64,000 nt of DNA from the NCBI RefSeq assembly GCF_001718195.1, contig NZ_MCNV01000015.1, positions 62,001 to 126,000 on the forward strand, written 5' to 3'. Position numbers and translations under genes: made by a program. Numbering within the stretch: the stretch's first letter is position 1; every line of letters starts with the position of its first letter. Of this stretch, positions 41,568 through 50,350 are shown piece by piece. Under the pieces are notes generated by a model, which was given only the letters and a program-made list of their open reading frames with translations, was not told the origin of the DNA and ran no database searches. The stretch is from Paraburkholderia nodosa (GTDB lineage Bacteria; Pseudomonadota; Gammaproteobacteria; Burkholderiales; Burkholderiaceae).

Positions 41568-42332
41568 TCAAACCGTCAGGCCGCCGTCCACGACGATGCA
41601 CTCGCCGTTGGTATAGCTCGCCGCGTCGGAGACGAGATAGAGCACGGTGCCGGCCATCTCGCGCGGCTCCGCATGGCGGCGCAGCGGAATCTTCGTCATC
41701 CAGCTTTCGTACATGGCCTGGTCTGCGAACAAGGCTCCGGAAAATTTCGTTTTGGTAAGACCCGGTAGCAGCGCATTCACGCGAATGCCGAGCGGCCCGC
41801 ACTCCTTGGCGAATGCCCGCGTCATGTTGACTACAGCGGCCTTGGTGATCGAGTAGATGCCCTGTTTGTCGCCTGGCTGCAGCGCGTTGACGGAAGCCGT
41901 GTTAACGATCGCGCCGCCGCCGTGCTCGCGCATCAGCTTGCCCGCCTCGACCGACATGAAGAAGTAGCCACGCAGATTGACCTCCACCGTCTTTTCGAAC
42001 GACGAAAGATCGGTGTCGAGAATGTGGCCGAAGTATGGGTTCGCCGCCGCGTTGTTCACGAGGATGTCCAGCCGGCCATGTTTCGAGCGAATGTGCTGGA
42101 AAACGCCTTGAATGTCGTCGAGACGCCCCACGTGGCACGGATACGCCTCGGCGCTGCCGCCCGCTTCCCGGATGCCGCGCGCCACGGCTTCGCAATCGTC
42201 GAGCTTGCGGCTCGACACGATCACATGGGCGCCCTGCTCCGCCAGCAGCTTCGCAATCTCTTCGCCAATGCCACGGCTCGCGCCAGTCACCAACGCAATT
42301 TTTCCGTTCAGATCGAACAAATTAGTAGTCAC
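41568..42332 (-). CDS. Short-chain dehydrogenase/reductase
   Basis: This 254-residue classical SDR has the NAD(P) motif LVTGASRGIGEEIAKLLAEQ, NNAAANP, the catalytic serine in IVNTASVNALQ and YSITKAA with the YxxxK pair. A GTG start at 42332 is chosen because GAGGAG lies seven bases upstream and the frame then begins TTNLFDLNGKIALVTG. It follows the kinase-like gene by 46 bp and precedes the acyl-CoA dehydrogenase by 69 bp. It probably oxidises a hydroxyacyl intermediate of the same pathway. Confidence 0.9.
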   Translation of the reverse strand: MTTNLFDLNGKIALVTGASRGIGEEIAKLLAEQGAHVIVSSRKLDDCEAVARGIREAGGSAEAYPCHVGRLDDIQGVFQHIRSKHGRLDILVNNAAANPYFGHILDTDLSSFEKTVEVNLRGYFFMSVEAGKLMREHGGGAIVNTASVNALQPGDKQGIYSITKAAVVNMTRAFAKECGPLGIRVNALLPGLTKTKFSGALFADQAMYESWMTKIPLRRHAEPREMAGTVLYLVSDAASYTNGECIVVDGGLTV

Positions 42333-42378
42333 AATTGTCTCCTCAATGTATTCGCGTATCCGCGTCGAACGCCAGGCG

Positions 42379-43428
42379 TCAGGTGACGTCGACGCCCATC
42401 TTCGCGAGCGCGCCGGCCATTTCACCGACCTGGCGCGCCCTCTCATGCGATGCGTTGCCGCCCAGCGCGCGCTTCTTCACGCCCTGCGCGATCGCAGCGA
42501 GCCGGAAGAAGCTGAACGCGAGATAAAAATTCCAGTTCCCGATCGATCCGATTCCCCGCAAGCCGCAATACCGCTCGACGATCGCGGCCTCGTCCGGCAC
42601 CCCAAGCGCCGCCCGGTCCACGCCAGCAAGACCGCCGATATGGCCTTTCGGCGGCAGCCGCAGGCACATGCAGAAGTACGCGAGGTCGGCGAGCGGATTG
42701 CCGAGCGTGGAGAGTTCCCAGTCGAGCACGGCGCGAACCTTCGGCGTGCCGCGGTGGAAGATGAGGTTGTCGATGCGAAAGTCGCCGTGCACGAGCGAAG
42801 GCTTGCCCGCTTCGGCCGGACAATGCGCCGGCAGCCAGTCGATCAGCGCTTCCATGCCGTCGAGGTCGTCGGTCTGCGCCGCACGATATTGCTTCGTCCA
42901 GACTTCGATCTGTCGTGAGAAGTAGTTGCCCGCGCGGCCGTAGTCGGCGAGGCCAACAGCCTCGACGTCCACATCGTGCAAAGCCGCCATCGTGCCGATC
43001 AGCGCGTCGTACAGGGCGCCGCGCTCTCCAACGGGCAGCGCGGGCAACGCTGGATCCCAATAGATTTCGCCCTCTTCGAAACTCATCACGTAGAACAGGC
43101 TGCCGATCACGTCGCGGTCCTCGCAAAGATGCAAGGCCCGCGCAACAGGAACCGATGTATCGCCGAGCGCGCTCAGCACGCGGAATTCGCGGTCCACGGC
43201 ATGCGCGGACTTGAGCAGTTCGCCGGGCGGCTGACGCCGCAGCACATAGCGGCCGCTTTGCGCCTCGAGAAGAAACGTGGGGTTCGATTGTCCGCCGGCG
43301 AACTTCTCGACGACCATCGGCCCCTGAAAGCCGGGCACGTGCGCGGTCAGATAGCGCGCGAGTGCATCGACATCGAACTGAAGACTTGCATTCATCATGG
43401 AGCGGGAATCCGGATTCGAATCAGCCAT
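42379..43428 (-). CDS. Aminoglycoside-phosphotransferase-like kinase (ACAD10/11-associated)
   Basis: This 349-residue protein has the APH/choline-kinase fold: FAGGQSNPTFLLEAQSGRYV at the nucleotide loop, catalytic SLVHGDFRIDNLIFH (Brenner motif HGDxxxxN) and VLDWELSTLGNPLADLAYFC for the metal aspartate. Members encoded next to acyl-CoA dehydrogenases phosphorylate hydroxyacyl-CoA substrates in 4-hydroxy acid catabolism rather than antibiotics. The start at 43428 overlaps the phosphatase gene end by eight bases. Confidence 0.9.
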   Translation of the reverse strand: MADSNPDSRSMMNASLQFDVDALARYLTAHVPGFQGPMVVEKFAGGQSNPTFLLEAQSGRYVLRRQPPGELLKSAHAVDREFRVLSALGDTSVPVARALHLCEDRDVIGSLFYVMSFEEGEIYWDPALPALPVGERGALYDALIGTMAALHDVDVEAVGLADYGRAGNYFSRQIEVWTKQYRAAQTDDLDGMEALIDWLPAHCPAEAGKPSLVHGDFRIDNLIFHRGTPKVRAVLDWELSTLGNPLADLAYFCMCLRLPPKGHIGGLAGVDRAALGVPDEAAIVERYCGLRGIGSIGNWNFYLAFSFFRLAAIAQGVKKRALGGNASHERARQVGEMAGALAKMGVDVT

Positions 43429-44095
43429 AGGTGACGAGTTCGCGCCTCTCGGCCTGTTCGAGATGCGGCAAGGTGTTGAAGGTGACCAGCGACATCGCGC
43501 TGTCATTGAAGACGTACTGGCTCACGCTGCTGTTGCGGATCTGCATGTTGAGCGCGATGGCGGCCGCAGCCGGCGCCTGCAGAACCTGCTGGGCAAACAC
43601 CGCGATCGGTCCGCCCGAACTCACCACCAGAATGCGCTTGCCGCCGCTGCGCTGAATGGCGAGACGCGCACGCTCGCAGCGCGCCTGAAACTGCCCCCAG
43701 GTCTCGGGAATGCGTCCGGGCAGCTTGTCTTCGGACCAAAGCTGCAAGACCTGCTTGAGCCCCTTGTAGAAGGACTTCATCGAGCCTTCGGCGAGCAGGC
43801 CGGGCGCGAGTCCGCTCTCGCCGAGCGCGGAAAAGAGGGCGTGAAAATCGTACTCGTTCAGATCCGCGTCCTGCACGACTTCCACTGTCGCGCCGCCCAT
43901 CGCGGTGAGCAAGGCGTCGGCGGTTTGCGCGTGCCGCCGCATCGTACCGGTCACGACGCGATCGAACGTCAGGGCCGCCTGCGCGCAATATTCGCCCAGC
44001 CAGCGCGACTGGGTAACGCCGGAAGAGGAAAGCTCGTCATAGTTTTCGGCGCCGAATGACGCCTGCCCGTGCCGTACCAGGTAGAGTTCCGCCAT
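43421..44095 (-). CDS. Histidine phosphatase family protein
   Basis: This 224-residue protein has the branch-1 histidine phosphatase motif LYLVRHGQASFGA with nucleophile His in RHG. Partner residues lie in TGTMRRHAQTADALL and ILVVSSGGPIAVF; the latter replaces the more usual VSHGG histidine with SSGG, so the catalytic set may be altered. It is the first gene of the operon that continues with the kinase-like, SDR and acyl-CoA dehydrogenase genes. The substrate is unknown. Confidence 0.87.
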   Translation of the reverse strand: MAELYLVRHGQASFGAENYDELSSSGVTQSRWLGEYCAQAALTFDRVVTGTMRRHAQTADALLTAMGGATVEVVQDADLNEYDFHALFSALGESGLAPGLLAEGSMKSFYKGLKQVLQLWSEDKLPGRIPETWGQFQARCERARLAIQRSGGKRILVVSSGGPIAVFAQQVLQAPAAAAIALNMQIRNSSVSQYVFNDSAMSLVTFNTLPHLEQAERRELVTYG

Positions 44096-44190
44096 GCCAA
44101 CCTCGTCTGGACATGACGCAAACGATACCGGGACACTGGCTATTCAGGAAATTTATTCTGGTGATACCGCGCCATAACGATTCGTGACAC

Positions 44191-45090
44191 CTATGGACGC
44201 TGCTTGCGCATGAGACGGCCAATCTGCTCGCGCAGCCAGCGATGGGCCGGATCGGTCGTGACGCTGCGGTGCCAGTAGCCATGCGTCTCGAGATCGGGGA
44301 GATCGAACGGCAGCGCCAGGATGCGTGCGTCATAGCGCTTGAGCAACATGAGCGGCGCAGTCAGGACGAGATCGGTGCGCATCGCGATCAGGGGCGCGAC
44401 GAGATAATGCTGAACGCGGGTCTGGATGGTGCGCCGAAGTCCCAGCTTGTTGAGTTCGGTGTCGACGAGACCAGGTCCCTGCCGGCGGCTGGACACATGG
44501 ATATGGCCGAAGCGCAGGTAGTCGTCGATCGTGAGCTTCTTCTTCGCGAACGGATGGCCCTCGCGCAGCATGCACGCGTAACGGTCGCGGCCCATCGGTT
44601 CCTGCTCCAGGTACGGATCGTCGATGAGCGGCGCGTCGATCGCCAGGTGGACCGCGCCGCTCGCCAGCGCTTCCGGCACATCGCGGCGCGTCGTGAAGTA
44701 GCTCTCGATGCGGATGCCGGGCGCAAGACGCTGCAACACCTCTTCCAGCGCAGGAAGCAGCATGGTCTCGGTCAGATCGTTCATGCTGAGCCGGAAGGTT
44801 CGCTGCGACGAGGCCGGATCGAAGCGTTCACCGGCATGGGTGCTCGAATCGAGCAACTGCAGTGCCTCGCGCACGCGCCCGATGATGTTTTCGGAAACGG
44901 GCGTGGGCATCATGCCCGCCGGCGTGCTCACGAACAGCGGATCGTCGAATGCCTTGCGCATGCGCGCCAGCGCGTTGCTCACGGCGGGCTGGGTGATGAA
45001 GAGCAACTCCGCCGCACGCGTAAGGTTGCGCGTTCGATAGACGGCCTCGAACACGACGAAGAGATTCAGATCGACTTTGGATGGGCGCAT
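44191..45090 (-). CDS. LysR-family regulator
   Basis: This 299-residue protein has the HTH KVDLNLFVVFEAVYRTRNLT followed by RAAELLFITQPAVSNALARM, and the NodD-like subclass features of DPLFVSTPAGMMPTPVSENI. It lies 95 bp upstream of the histidine phosphatase operon on the same strand and is the most likely regulator of that operon or of the class II aldolase gene behind it. Confidence 0.88.
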   Translation of the reverse strand: MRPSKVDLNLFVVFEAVYRTRNLTRAAELLFITQPAVSNALARMRKAFDDPLFVSTPAGMMPTPVSENIIGRVREALQLLDSSTHAGERFDPASSQRTFRLSMNDLTETMLLPALEEVLQRLAPGIRIESYFTTRRDVPEALASGAVHLAIDAPLIDDPYLEQEPMGRDRYACMLREGHPFAKKKLTIDDYLRFGHIHVSSRRQGPGLVDTELNKLGLRRTIQTRVQHYLVAPLIAMRTDLVLTAPLMLLKRYDARILALPFDLPDLETHGYWHRSVTTDPAHRWLREQIGRLMRKQRP

Positions 45091-45163
45091 GGTCCCGAGC
45101 CTAACCGGCCCATCGCAATGCCGTCAATCGAGGGCGTGATCGGGCATCGCGTCGCCTCGAACG

Positions 45164-45931
45164 TCAGTCCGCATACCCCGGATAGGCTCGATCGAGCCGG
45201 CGCAGCAGACCGGGCCAGACGAGCGCCCCTGGCATGACGCCCCGCGTCACTGCCACGATCTGCTGCCTGAAGCCGTCGAGAATGGGCTGCGCGATTGGCG
45301 TGAGCTTTGCGCCGCCCGACTGCGCGCGCACCTGGATCATGCAGGCCGCCTCGAAGAAGTACATCGCGACAAAGGCGTCCGCCGGCGTGCTTCCGACGGT
45401 CAGCAGCCCGTGGTTACGCAACATCAGATACATTTTGTCGCCGAGGTCTCGAACCAGACGCGGTTTTTCGGCTTCGTTCAGCGCAAGGCCTTCATAGTCG
45501 TGGTACCCGAGCGACGCCAACACCCCGAGCGACTGCTGCGAGAGCGGCAACAGTCCCGCCTCCTGGGCCGACACGGCCACGCCGTTGATCGAATGCGTGT
45601 GCATCACGCAATGCGCGTCGTCACGCGCCGCATGCACGGCGCTATGGATCGTGAAGCCAGCGGGATTGATGTCGTACGGCGACTCGCTCACCTTGCGGCC
45701 ATCGAGGTCGATCTTCACCAGCGAGGACGCCGTGATTTCCTCGAACATCATGCCGTACGGGTTGATCAGGAAATGATGCTCCGGGCCGGGCACGCGCGCC
45801 GAGATGTGGGTAAACACCAGATCGTCCCAGCCGAACAACGCTGTGAGGCGATAAGCAGCTGCCAGATTGACGCGCGCCTCCCATTCGGCGGGTGACACGT
45901 CGTTCTTGACATTGACACAGGGTGAAGCCAT
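45164..45931 (-). CDS. Class II aldolase/adducin family protein
   Basis: This 255-residue protein has the aldolase II metal site: the FTHISARVPGPEHHFLINPY segment, a CVMHTHSING histidine pair and LRNHGLLTVGSTPADAFVAM with the third histidine. Fuculose- and ribulose-phosphate aldolases or epimerases share this zinc site, but the version with HFLINPYGMMFEEITASSLV is common in class II aldolase-like proteins of unknown specificity. The start 45931 is the ATG before ASPCVNVKNDV. Confidence 0.87.
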   Translation of the reverse strand: MASPCVNVKNDVSPAEWEARVNLAAAYRLTALFGWDDLVFTHISARVPGPEHHFLINPYGMMFEEITASSLVKIDLDGRKVSESPYDINPAGFTIHSAVHAARDDAHCVMHTHSINGVAVSAQEAGLLPLSQQSLGVLASLGYHDYEGLALNEAEKPRLVRDLGDKMYLMLRNHGLLTVGSTPADAFVAMYFFEAACMIQVRAQSGGAKLTPIAQPILDGFRQQIVAVTRGVMPGALVWPGLLRRLDRAYPGYAD

Positions 45932-46062
45932 GTCGACGCTCCTTGGTTGGTTTGGTGAACTCCAGAGAGTCCTCATGATGCGTGCGAACTCCCCGAAAGA
46001 TTGTCGGCCAGGCGACAACTCCATTCAACCGCGGCCGGCACATGCCATTCGATACTGCTCGC

Positions 46063-46980
46063 CTAAGGCACCGCCTTGCGATCCCACGGCGGTTCGTCGC
46101 CAAACGTCTCGGCGAGGTAATCGACGAACCGGCGCACCTTGAGCGGTATGCGCCGCACGCCCGGATACACCGCCTGAATCGCCAGTTCCGTCGCGCGATA
46201 GTCCGGCAGCAGCGCCACCAGTTCGCCGCGCCTGAGGTGCTCGCCGAACACGAAGGTCGGACCATAGGCGATGCCGGCACCCGCCAGCGCCGCGCCGAGC
46301 AGCATCTGCGTATTGTTGGCCGCCAGCCGGCACGGCCCGTCGATGACGTGTGCGCGGTGGCGCGCATCGAGCAACGTCCAGTCGCCCACCGACACCGCCT
46401 CGCTGAAGGCGAGGCGCTGCGCGCGCCGCAACTCGTCGGGAGTGCGCGGCGTGCCATGGCGCTCGAGATACGCGGGCGACGCACACACGACCATCCGGCA
46501 CGCTGCGAGCCGGCGCATTACGAGTCCCGGTTCCTGCAGCCGTCCGATCCGGATCGCGACATCGACGCCCGCATCGATGAGATCCACGTAGCGGTCCCCC
46601 AGCAGCACCTCCACATTCACGTCCGGATGATCCTCCAGATAGCGCGCGACGACTCCGCCCAGATGCATCGCGCCGAACGTCACCGGCGCGGCGACGCGCA
46701 GCACGCCGCGCGCCGTGCCCTGCGAATCGCTTGCCTCCCGATTCGCTTCGTCGAACGCTTCGAGAATCCGCTTGCAGCGCTCGTAGTAGGTGCGGCCGAC
46801 ATCGGTCAGGCTCAGGCGCCGGGTCGTTCGCTGAAGCAGCCGCGCATTCAGTTCGGCCTCGATTGCGCTCACGTGCTTGCCGGCCATCGCGGCCGACAGC
46901 CCGAAGCGCCGCGCCGCCGCGGCGAGGCTACCCTCCTCTACGGCGGCGACAAAGACGCCAAGGCTCGTCAGTCGGTCCAT
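46063..46980 (-). CDS. LysR-family regulator (divergent from alpha/beta hydrolase)
   Basis: This 305-residue protein has the HTH DRLTSLGVFVAAVEEGSLAA followed by AARRFGLSAAMAGKHVSAIE and an effector domain of the AaeR/DmlR-like (CrgA) subclass (LRVAAPVTFGAMHLGGVVAR). The ATG at 46980 has a GGAGGAACC site, better than the in-frame start at 47046. It is divergent from the hydrolase at 47096, and the 115-bp gap contains a perfect inverted repeat. Confidence 0.9.
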   Translation of the reverse strand: MDRLTSLGVFVAAVEEGSLAAAARRFGLSAAMAGKHVSAIEAELNARLLQRTTRRLSLTDVGRTYYERCKRILEAFDEANREASDSQGTARGVLRVAAPVTFGAMHLGGVVARYLEDHPDVNVEVLLGDRYVDLIDAGVDVAIRIGRLQEPGLVMRRLAACRMVVCASPAYLERHGTPRTPDELRRAQRLAFSEAVSVGDWTLLDARHRAHVIDGPCRLAANNTQMLLGAALAGAGIAYGPTFVFGEHLRRGELVALLPDYRATELAIQAVYPGVRRIPLKVRRFVDYLAETFGDEPPWDRKAVP

Positions 46981-46993
46981 TGGTTCCTCCAAT

Positions 46994-47012
46994 TCGATAA
47001 TCCGATTATCGA
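46994..47012. promoter_or_regulatory. Perfect 9-bp inverted repeat, likely LysR operator
   Basis: TCGATAATC-C-GATTATCGA is a 19-bp dyad 14 bp before the LysR start; a further half-site ATTATCGA occurs at 47033-47040, toward the hydrolase. Its place between divergent LysR and hydrolase genes suggests autoregulation and control of the hydrolase. Confidence 0.65.
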
Positions 47013-47095
47013 CTGACGACACTGCAACGGCAATTATCGAACCCAAGGATTGAATCTACCATGCATCCATCACCCAATCGGGAAGGAGCCTGGCA

Positions 47096-47908
47096 ATGGA
47101 AATCAAGTCGAACGGCACACGGATTCACGTCAAGGAGCAAGGCAGCGGCGAGCTGGCGCTGGTGTGCCTGCACTACTACGGCGGCTCGTCGCGCACATGG
47201 GACGATGTAGCGAGCGAACTGTCCGACCGGTATCGGATCGTAGCCACCGATCACCGCGGCTGGGGCGATTCCGAGGCGCCGGCTGACGGCTACCGCATCG
47301 CCGATCTCGCCGCAGATGCCGAGGGTGTCATCGAGGCGCTGGGCCTGCAGCGCTACGTGCTTGTCGGCCATTCAATGGGCGGCAAGGTCGCGCAACTGAT
47401 CGCATCGCGCCGGCCGGGCGGGCTCGAAGGTCTCGTGCTCGTGGCGCCTTCGCCGCCGTCGCCGATGGTCCTGTCGGACGAGCAGCGCGCGACGTTGACC
47501 GGCGCGTATCAATCGCGCGCATCGGTCGAATACGTCATCGACCACGTGCTGACCGCGAAATCGCTCGACGCCACCCGCCGCGAGCAAGTCATCGAGGACA
47601 GCCTGAAGGCCGCGCCGCAGGCCAAGGCGGCCTGGCCGAACGTAGCCATGGGCGAAGACATCACCGAGGCGGTGGCATCCGTCAACGTGCCGACCATCGT
47701 CATTTCAGGAGAACTCGACCAGGTCGATCGCGTGGCGACGCTGCAGGCGGAACTGCTGCCGCGCATCCCGCACGCGGCGTTGCACATCCTGCCCGGAACG
47801 GGACACTTGTCGCCGCTCGAAGCGCCCGCCGATGTGGCGCGGGTCATTGCGCGGTTCGTCGGCACGAATATTCTCGCGCGCCGCATTGACTCGAAAGCAG
47901 CGGAGTGA
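47096..47908 (+). CDS. Alpha/beta hydrolase
   Basis: This 270-residue protein has the hydrolase signature LVCLHYYGGSSRTWDDVASE, nucleophile serine in VLVGHSMGGKVAQLIASRR, acid in VISGELDQVD and histidine in LPGTGHLSPLEAP, a complete triad. It is of the general esterase/epoxide hydrolase-like type; the substrate is unknown. It is probably controlled by the divergent LysR regulator. Confidence 0.88.
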   Translation: MEIKSNGTRIHVKEQGSGELALVCLHYYGGSSRTWDDVASELSDRYRIVATDHRGWGDSEAPADGYRIADLAADAEGVIEALGLQRYVLVGHSMGGKVAQLIASRRPGGLEGLVLVAPSPPSPMVLSDEQRATLTGAYQSRASVEYVIDHVLTAKSLDATRREQVIEDSLKAAPQAKAAWPNVAMGEDITEAVASVNVPTIVISGELDQVDRVATLQAELLPRIPHAALHILPGTGHLSPLEAPADVARVIARFVGTNILARRIDSKAAE

Positions 47909-47918
47909 AGGGAATGGA

Positions 47919-47939
47919 ACCCGGCGCAACTCGCCGGGT
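47919..47939. terminator. Hairpin between convergent genes
   Basis: ACCCGGCG-CAACT-CGCCGGGT forms an 8-bp stem between the hydrolase and the binding-protein gene stops. No T-run follows on either strand, so it may be a weak bidirectional terminator or just a 3' hairpin. Confidence 0.45.
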
Positions 47940-47963
47940 GCTCAGCCCGCGCCGCCATCAGGG

Positions 47964-49022
47964 TTACTGATCGACGGGAATCCAGTTCGCCGTCGCCGCG
48001 TCGCTGGCCCGGAATGCCGGGAATTTCGCCCCCAGTTCCGCAATGGTGTGGATATCGTTCTTTACAAGATCGTCGCGCGTGACGAGCGTGGGCTTCACGA
48101 GGATGTGATGGTCGAGCGGCTGCCCGGCCACGTCGAGCGCCGCGGCGCGCACCGACACGGCGCCCACCACGGCGGGGTTGGTCGCCGCGGTGGCGACCCA
48201 CGCGCTGTTCGGCGCGCGAATCGCCTCGATGTCGGCAGTCGAGATGTCCGCGCTGTAGATCCGCACCTTGCTCGCCACGTTCGATTCATTCGCCGCGAGA
48301 TTGGCGCCGCGCGCAAATTCGTCATAGGGGGCAATGACCACGCGAATATCCGGATGCGCGCGGTAGGCGGCAGCCGCCTGATTGGCAACCGACTGCGCAA
48401 TCGGATTGTCCACGGTGCCCCAGCGCGCCTTTTCCTGGATGCCGGGATGCTCGTGCTTGAACGCCTGCCAGACGGCGTCGCGCCGGTCGAGCGGCGCAAA
48501 GCCCGCTACGTACACGTAGCCCGCGGAAAACGCGTTGCCATTGTCCTTGACGGCCTGAGCGAGCAGCAGCGAAGCGAGGTCGCTGTCGCTCTGCTCGATT
48601 TGCGGGACCTTGGGGTTCGTCAGATTGACGTCGAAAGCGACGACCTTGATGCCCTTGTCGAGCGCCTGCTGCACGACGTCCTTGAGCGACTCGGGCAAGC
48701 CGTGATTGACGATGATCGCGGACACGCCCAGATTGATCGCCTGCTGGATCTGGTCGCGCTGCTCGGCCGCGTCCTGGCGCCCTTCGTAAATGCGCAGGTC
48801 GATGCCGAGCGCCTTCGCCTGCTTCTGCGCGCCCGCCTCGTAGGCCTGGAAGAAGTCGCCCTCCGAAAGATAATTAACGAGCGCGATCTTGACGCCGCCT
48901 TTGTCGAACGGCGCCGGGGCGCCCGCCAGGGTGGCCGCCTGCGCCGTGAGCGTGCCGAACAGGCCCGCCGTGCAGAGCGCCAGCGCTCTGTTGCGAATGA
49001 GCCGTTGAATCGATGTCTTCAT
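47964..49022 (-). CDS. Ribose-type ABC transporter substrate-binding protein
   Basis: This 352-residue periplasmic protein has a signal peptide (RALALCTAGLFGTLTAQA, cleaved before AT) and a type-1 periplasmic binding fold: VKIALVNYLSEGDFFQAYEA, QRDQIQQAINLGVSAIIVNH and KGIKVVAFDVN are typical of the RbsB group. It is the last gene of the operon ATPase-permease-SfnB-binding protein. The company of SfnB suggests a sulfur-containing ligand instead of a plain sugar (inference). Confidence 0.87.
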   Translation of the reverse strand: MKTSIQRLIRNRALALCTAGLFGTLTAQAATLAGAPAPFDKGGVKIALVNYLSEGDFFQAYEAGAQKQAKALGIDLRIYEGRQDAAEQRDQIQQAINLGVSAIIVNHGLPESLKDVVQQALDKGIKVVAFDVNLTNPKVPQIEQSDSDLASLLLAQAVKDNGNAFSAGYVYVAGFAPLDRRDAVWQAFKHEHPGIQEKARWGTVDNPIAQSVANQAAAAYRAHPDIRVVIAPYDEFARGANLAANESNVASKVRIYSADISTADIEAIRAPNSAWVATAATNPAVVGAVSVRAAALDVAGQPLDHHILVKPTLVTRDDLVKNDIHTIAELGAKFPAFRASDAATANWIPVDQ

Positions 49023-49046
49023 GACGTTCCCGTTTGTGCGATAGGG

Positions 49047-50285
49047 TCAGTTCCAGGCGTGACGTGCCGGCTTGACGCCGTTGAGGTAGTAATTGCCAAC
49101 AAGGTGATACTTCCAGCGCACCGGATCGTGCAGCGTGTGCGTTCGTGCGTTGCGCCAGTGGCGGTCGAGGTTGTGCACGTCCAGCGTCGACTGCGTGCCG
49201 GCCAGTTCGAACAGCTTCTCGCCGGCCAGCAGCGCGACTTGTGTCGTGAGCACCTTCGCCTCGCCCACGGCGACCGAGGCGCGCGCCACGTCGTCCTCCG
49301 TCGTCTCGCCCTTTGCGGCGAGTTCGTCGAGTACACGCGCCGCACGCTCGAGCAAGGCCTCGGCGGCATGCAGCTGGATATGCAGATTGCCGACCTCGCG
49401 GATCGTCAGGGGGTCGTCGCTTGCGCGCTCGACGCCGCTATCGACCCACGGCCGTGAGCGAGAGCGCACGAACGCGACCGTGTCTTCGATCGCCGCGCGG
49501 GCAATGCCTGCGTCGATGGCGGCCTGGATGATCTGCGAGAGCGGACCGTTGAGCGTGGGCTGCTCCGACACGCGATGCGCGGGCAACACGAGCCTTGCCG
49601 GCACGCGCACGTTCTCTAGCGTCACGGTGCCGCTCGCGGTGGTGCGCTGGCCGAAACCGGACCAATCGTCGACCACGCTGAGCCCTGGCGTGCCGCGCGG
49701 AATATAGGCGAGCCAGCCCCTGCGGTCCTCGTCGAGCCCGAGCACGGGAACGTAATGCGCGAACAGGGCGCCCGTCGAATAGAACTTGGTGCCGTCCACG
49801 ACGTAGTGATCGCCGTCGCGGCGCACGCGCGTCTTCAGGTCGAGCACGTGTTTCGTGCCCTTTTCCGAGAAGCCGTTGCCAAAGCGCTTGCCGGCGATGA
49901 CTTCGCCGAACAGCTCGCGCTTTTGCTCCTCGGTGCCCGTCAGGGCGATCACATCGACGAGGCCGAAGTGATTCTGCGGCAGTTGCCCGAGCGACGGGTC
50001 CGCAGCCGCAATGATCTTGACGACCTCCGTGAGCGTGACGTTGGACACGCCAGCGCCGCCATACGCTTTGGGCACCGTAATGCCCCACAGCCCCGAGCGC
50101 GAAAACCACTCGATCTCCTCGTGCGGCAGGCGCCGCTCGCTGTCGCGCTGCGCCGCGCCAACGGCCAGCCGCGCGGCCAGCTCCGTTGCGACAGCGATCG
50201 CTTCGTTTTCCGTAGCAATCACATGCGCGGCCTCCGTTACGGGAGCGGCGCCCAGTGTCTCGCTGCCTGCCAGTGTCTCTGCCAT
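49047..50285 (-). CDS. sfnB: SfnB-family sulfur acquisition oxidoreductase (DszC-like flavoenzyme)
   Basis: This 412-residue acyl-CoA-dehydrogenase-fold protein is of the SfnB/DszC type: VPKAYGGAGVSNVTLTEVVK, then a NHFGLVDVIALTG segment, GNGFSEKGTKHVLDLKTRVR, FYSTGALFAHYVPVLGLDED and SGFGQRTTASGTVTLENVRV. Such enzymes are FMNH2-dependent monooxygenases or related sulfur-starvation enzymes, not beta-oxidation enzymes. It is placed inside a ribose-type ABC operon, between permease and binding-protein genes, which ties the transporter to sulfur scavenging. The symbol is by family resemblance. Confidence 0.82.
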   Translation of the reverse strand: MAETLAGSETLGAAPVTEAAHVIATENEAIAVATELAARLAVGAAQRDSERRLPHEEIEWFSRSGLWGITVPKAYGGAGVSNVTLTEVVKIIAAADPSLGQLPQNHFGLVDVIALTGTEEQKRELFGEVIAGKRFGNGFSEKGTKHVLDLKTRVRRDGDHYVVDGTKFYSTGALFAHYVPVLGLDEDRRGWLAYIPRGTPGLSVVDDWSGFGQRTTASGTVTLENVRVPARLVLPAHRVSEQPTLNGPLSQIIQAAIDAGIARAAIEDTVAFVRSRSRPWVDSGVERASDDPLTIREVGNLHIQLHAAEALLERAARVLDELAAKGETTEDDVARASVAVGEAKVLTTQVALLAGEKLFELAGTQSTLDVHNLDRHWRNARTHTLHDPVRWKYHLVGNYYLNGVKPARHAWN

Positions 50286-50350
50286 GATTTGCTCCGCTCG
50301 ATCAGATTGTGTAACTCGCTAACCACGAAATTGCCGGGCGTCTGCCGGCT

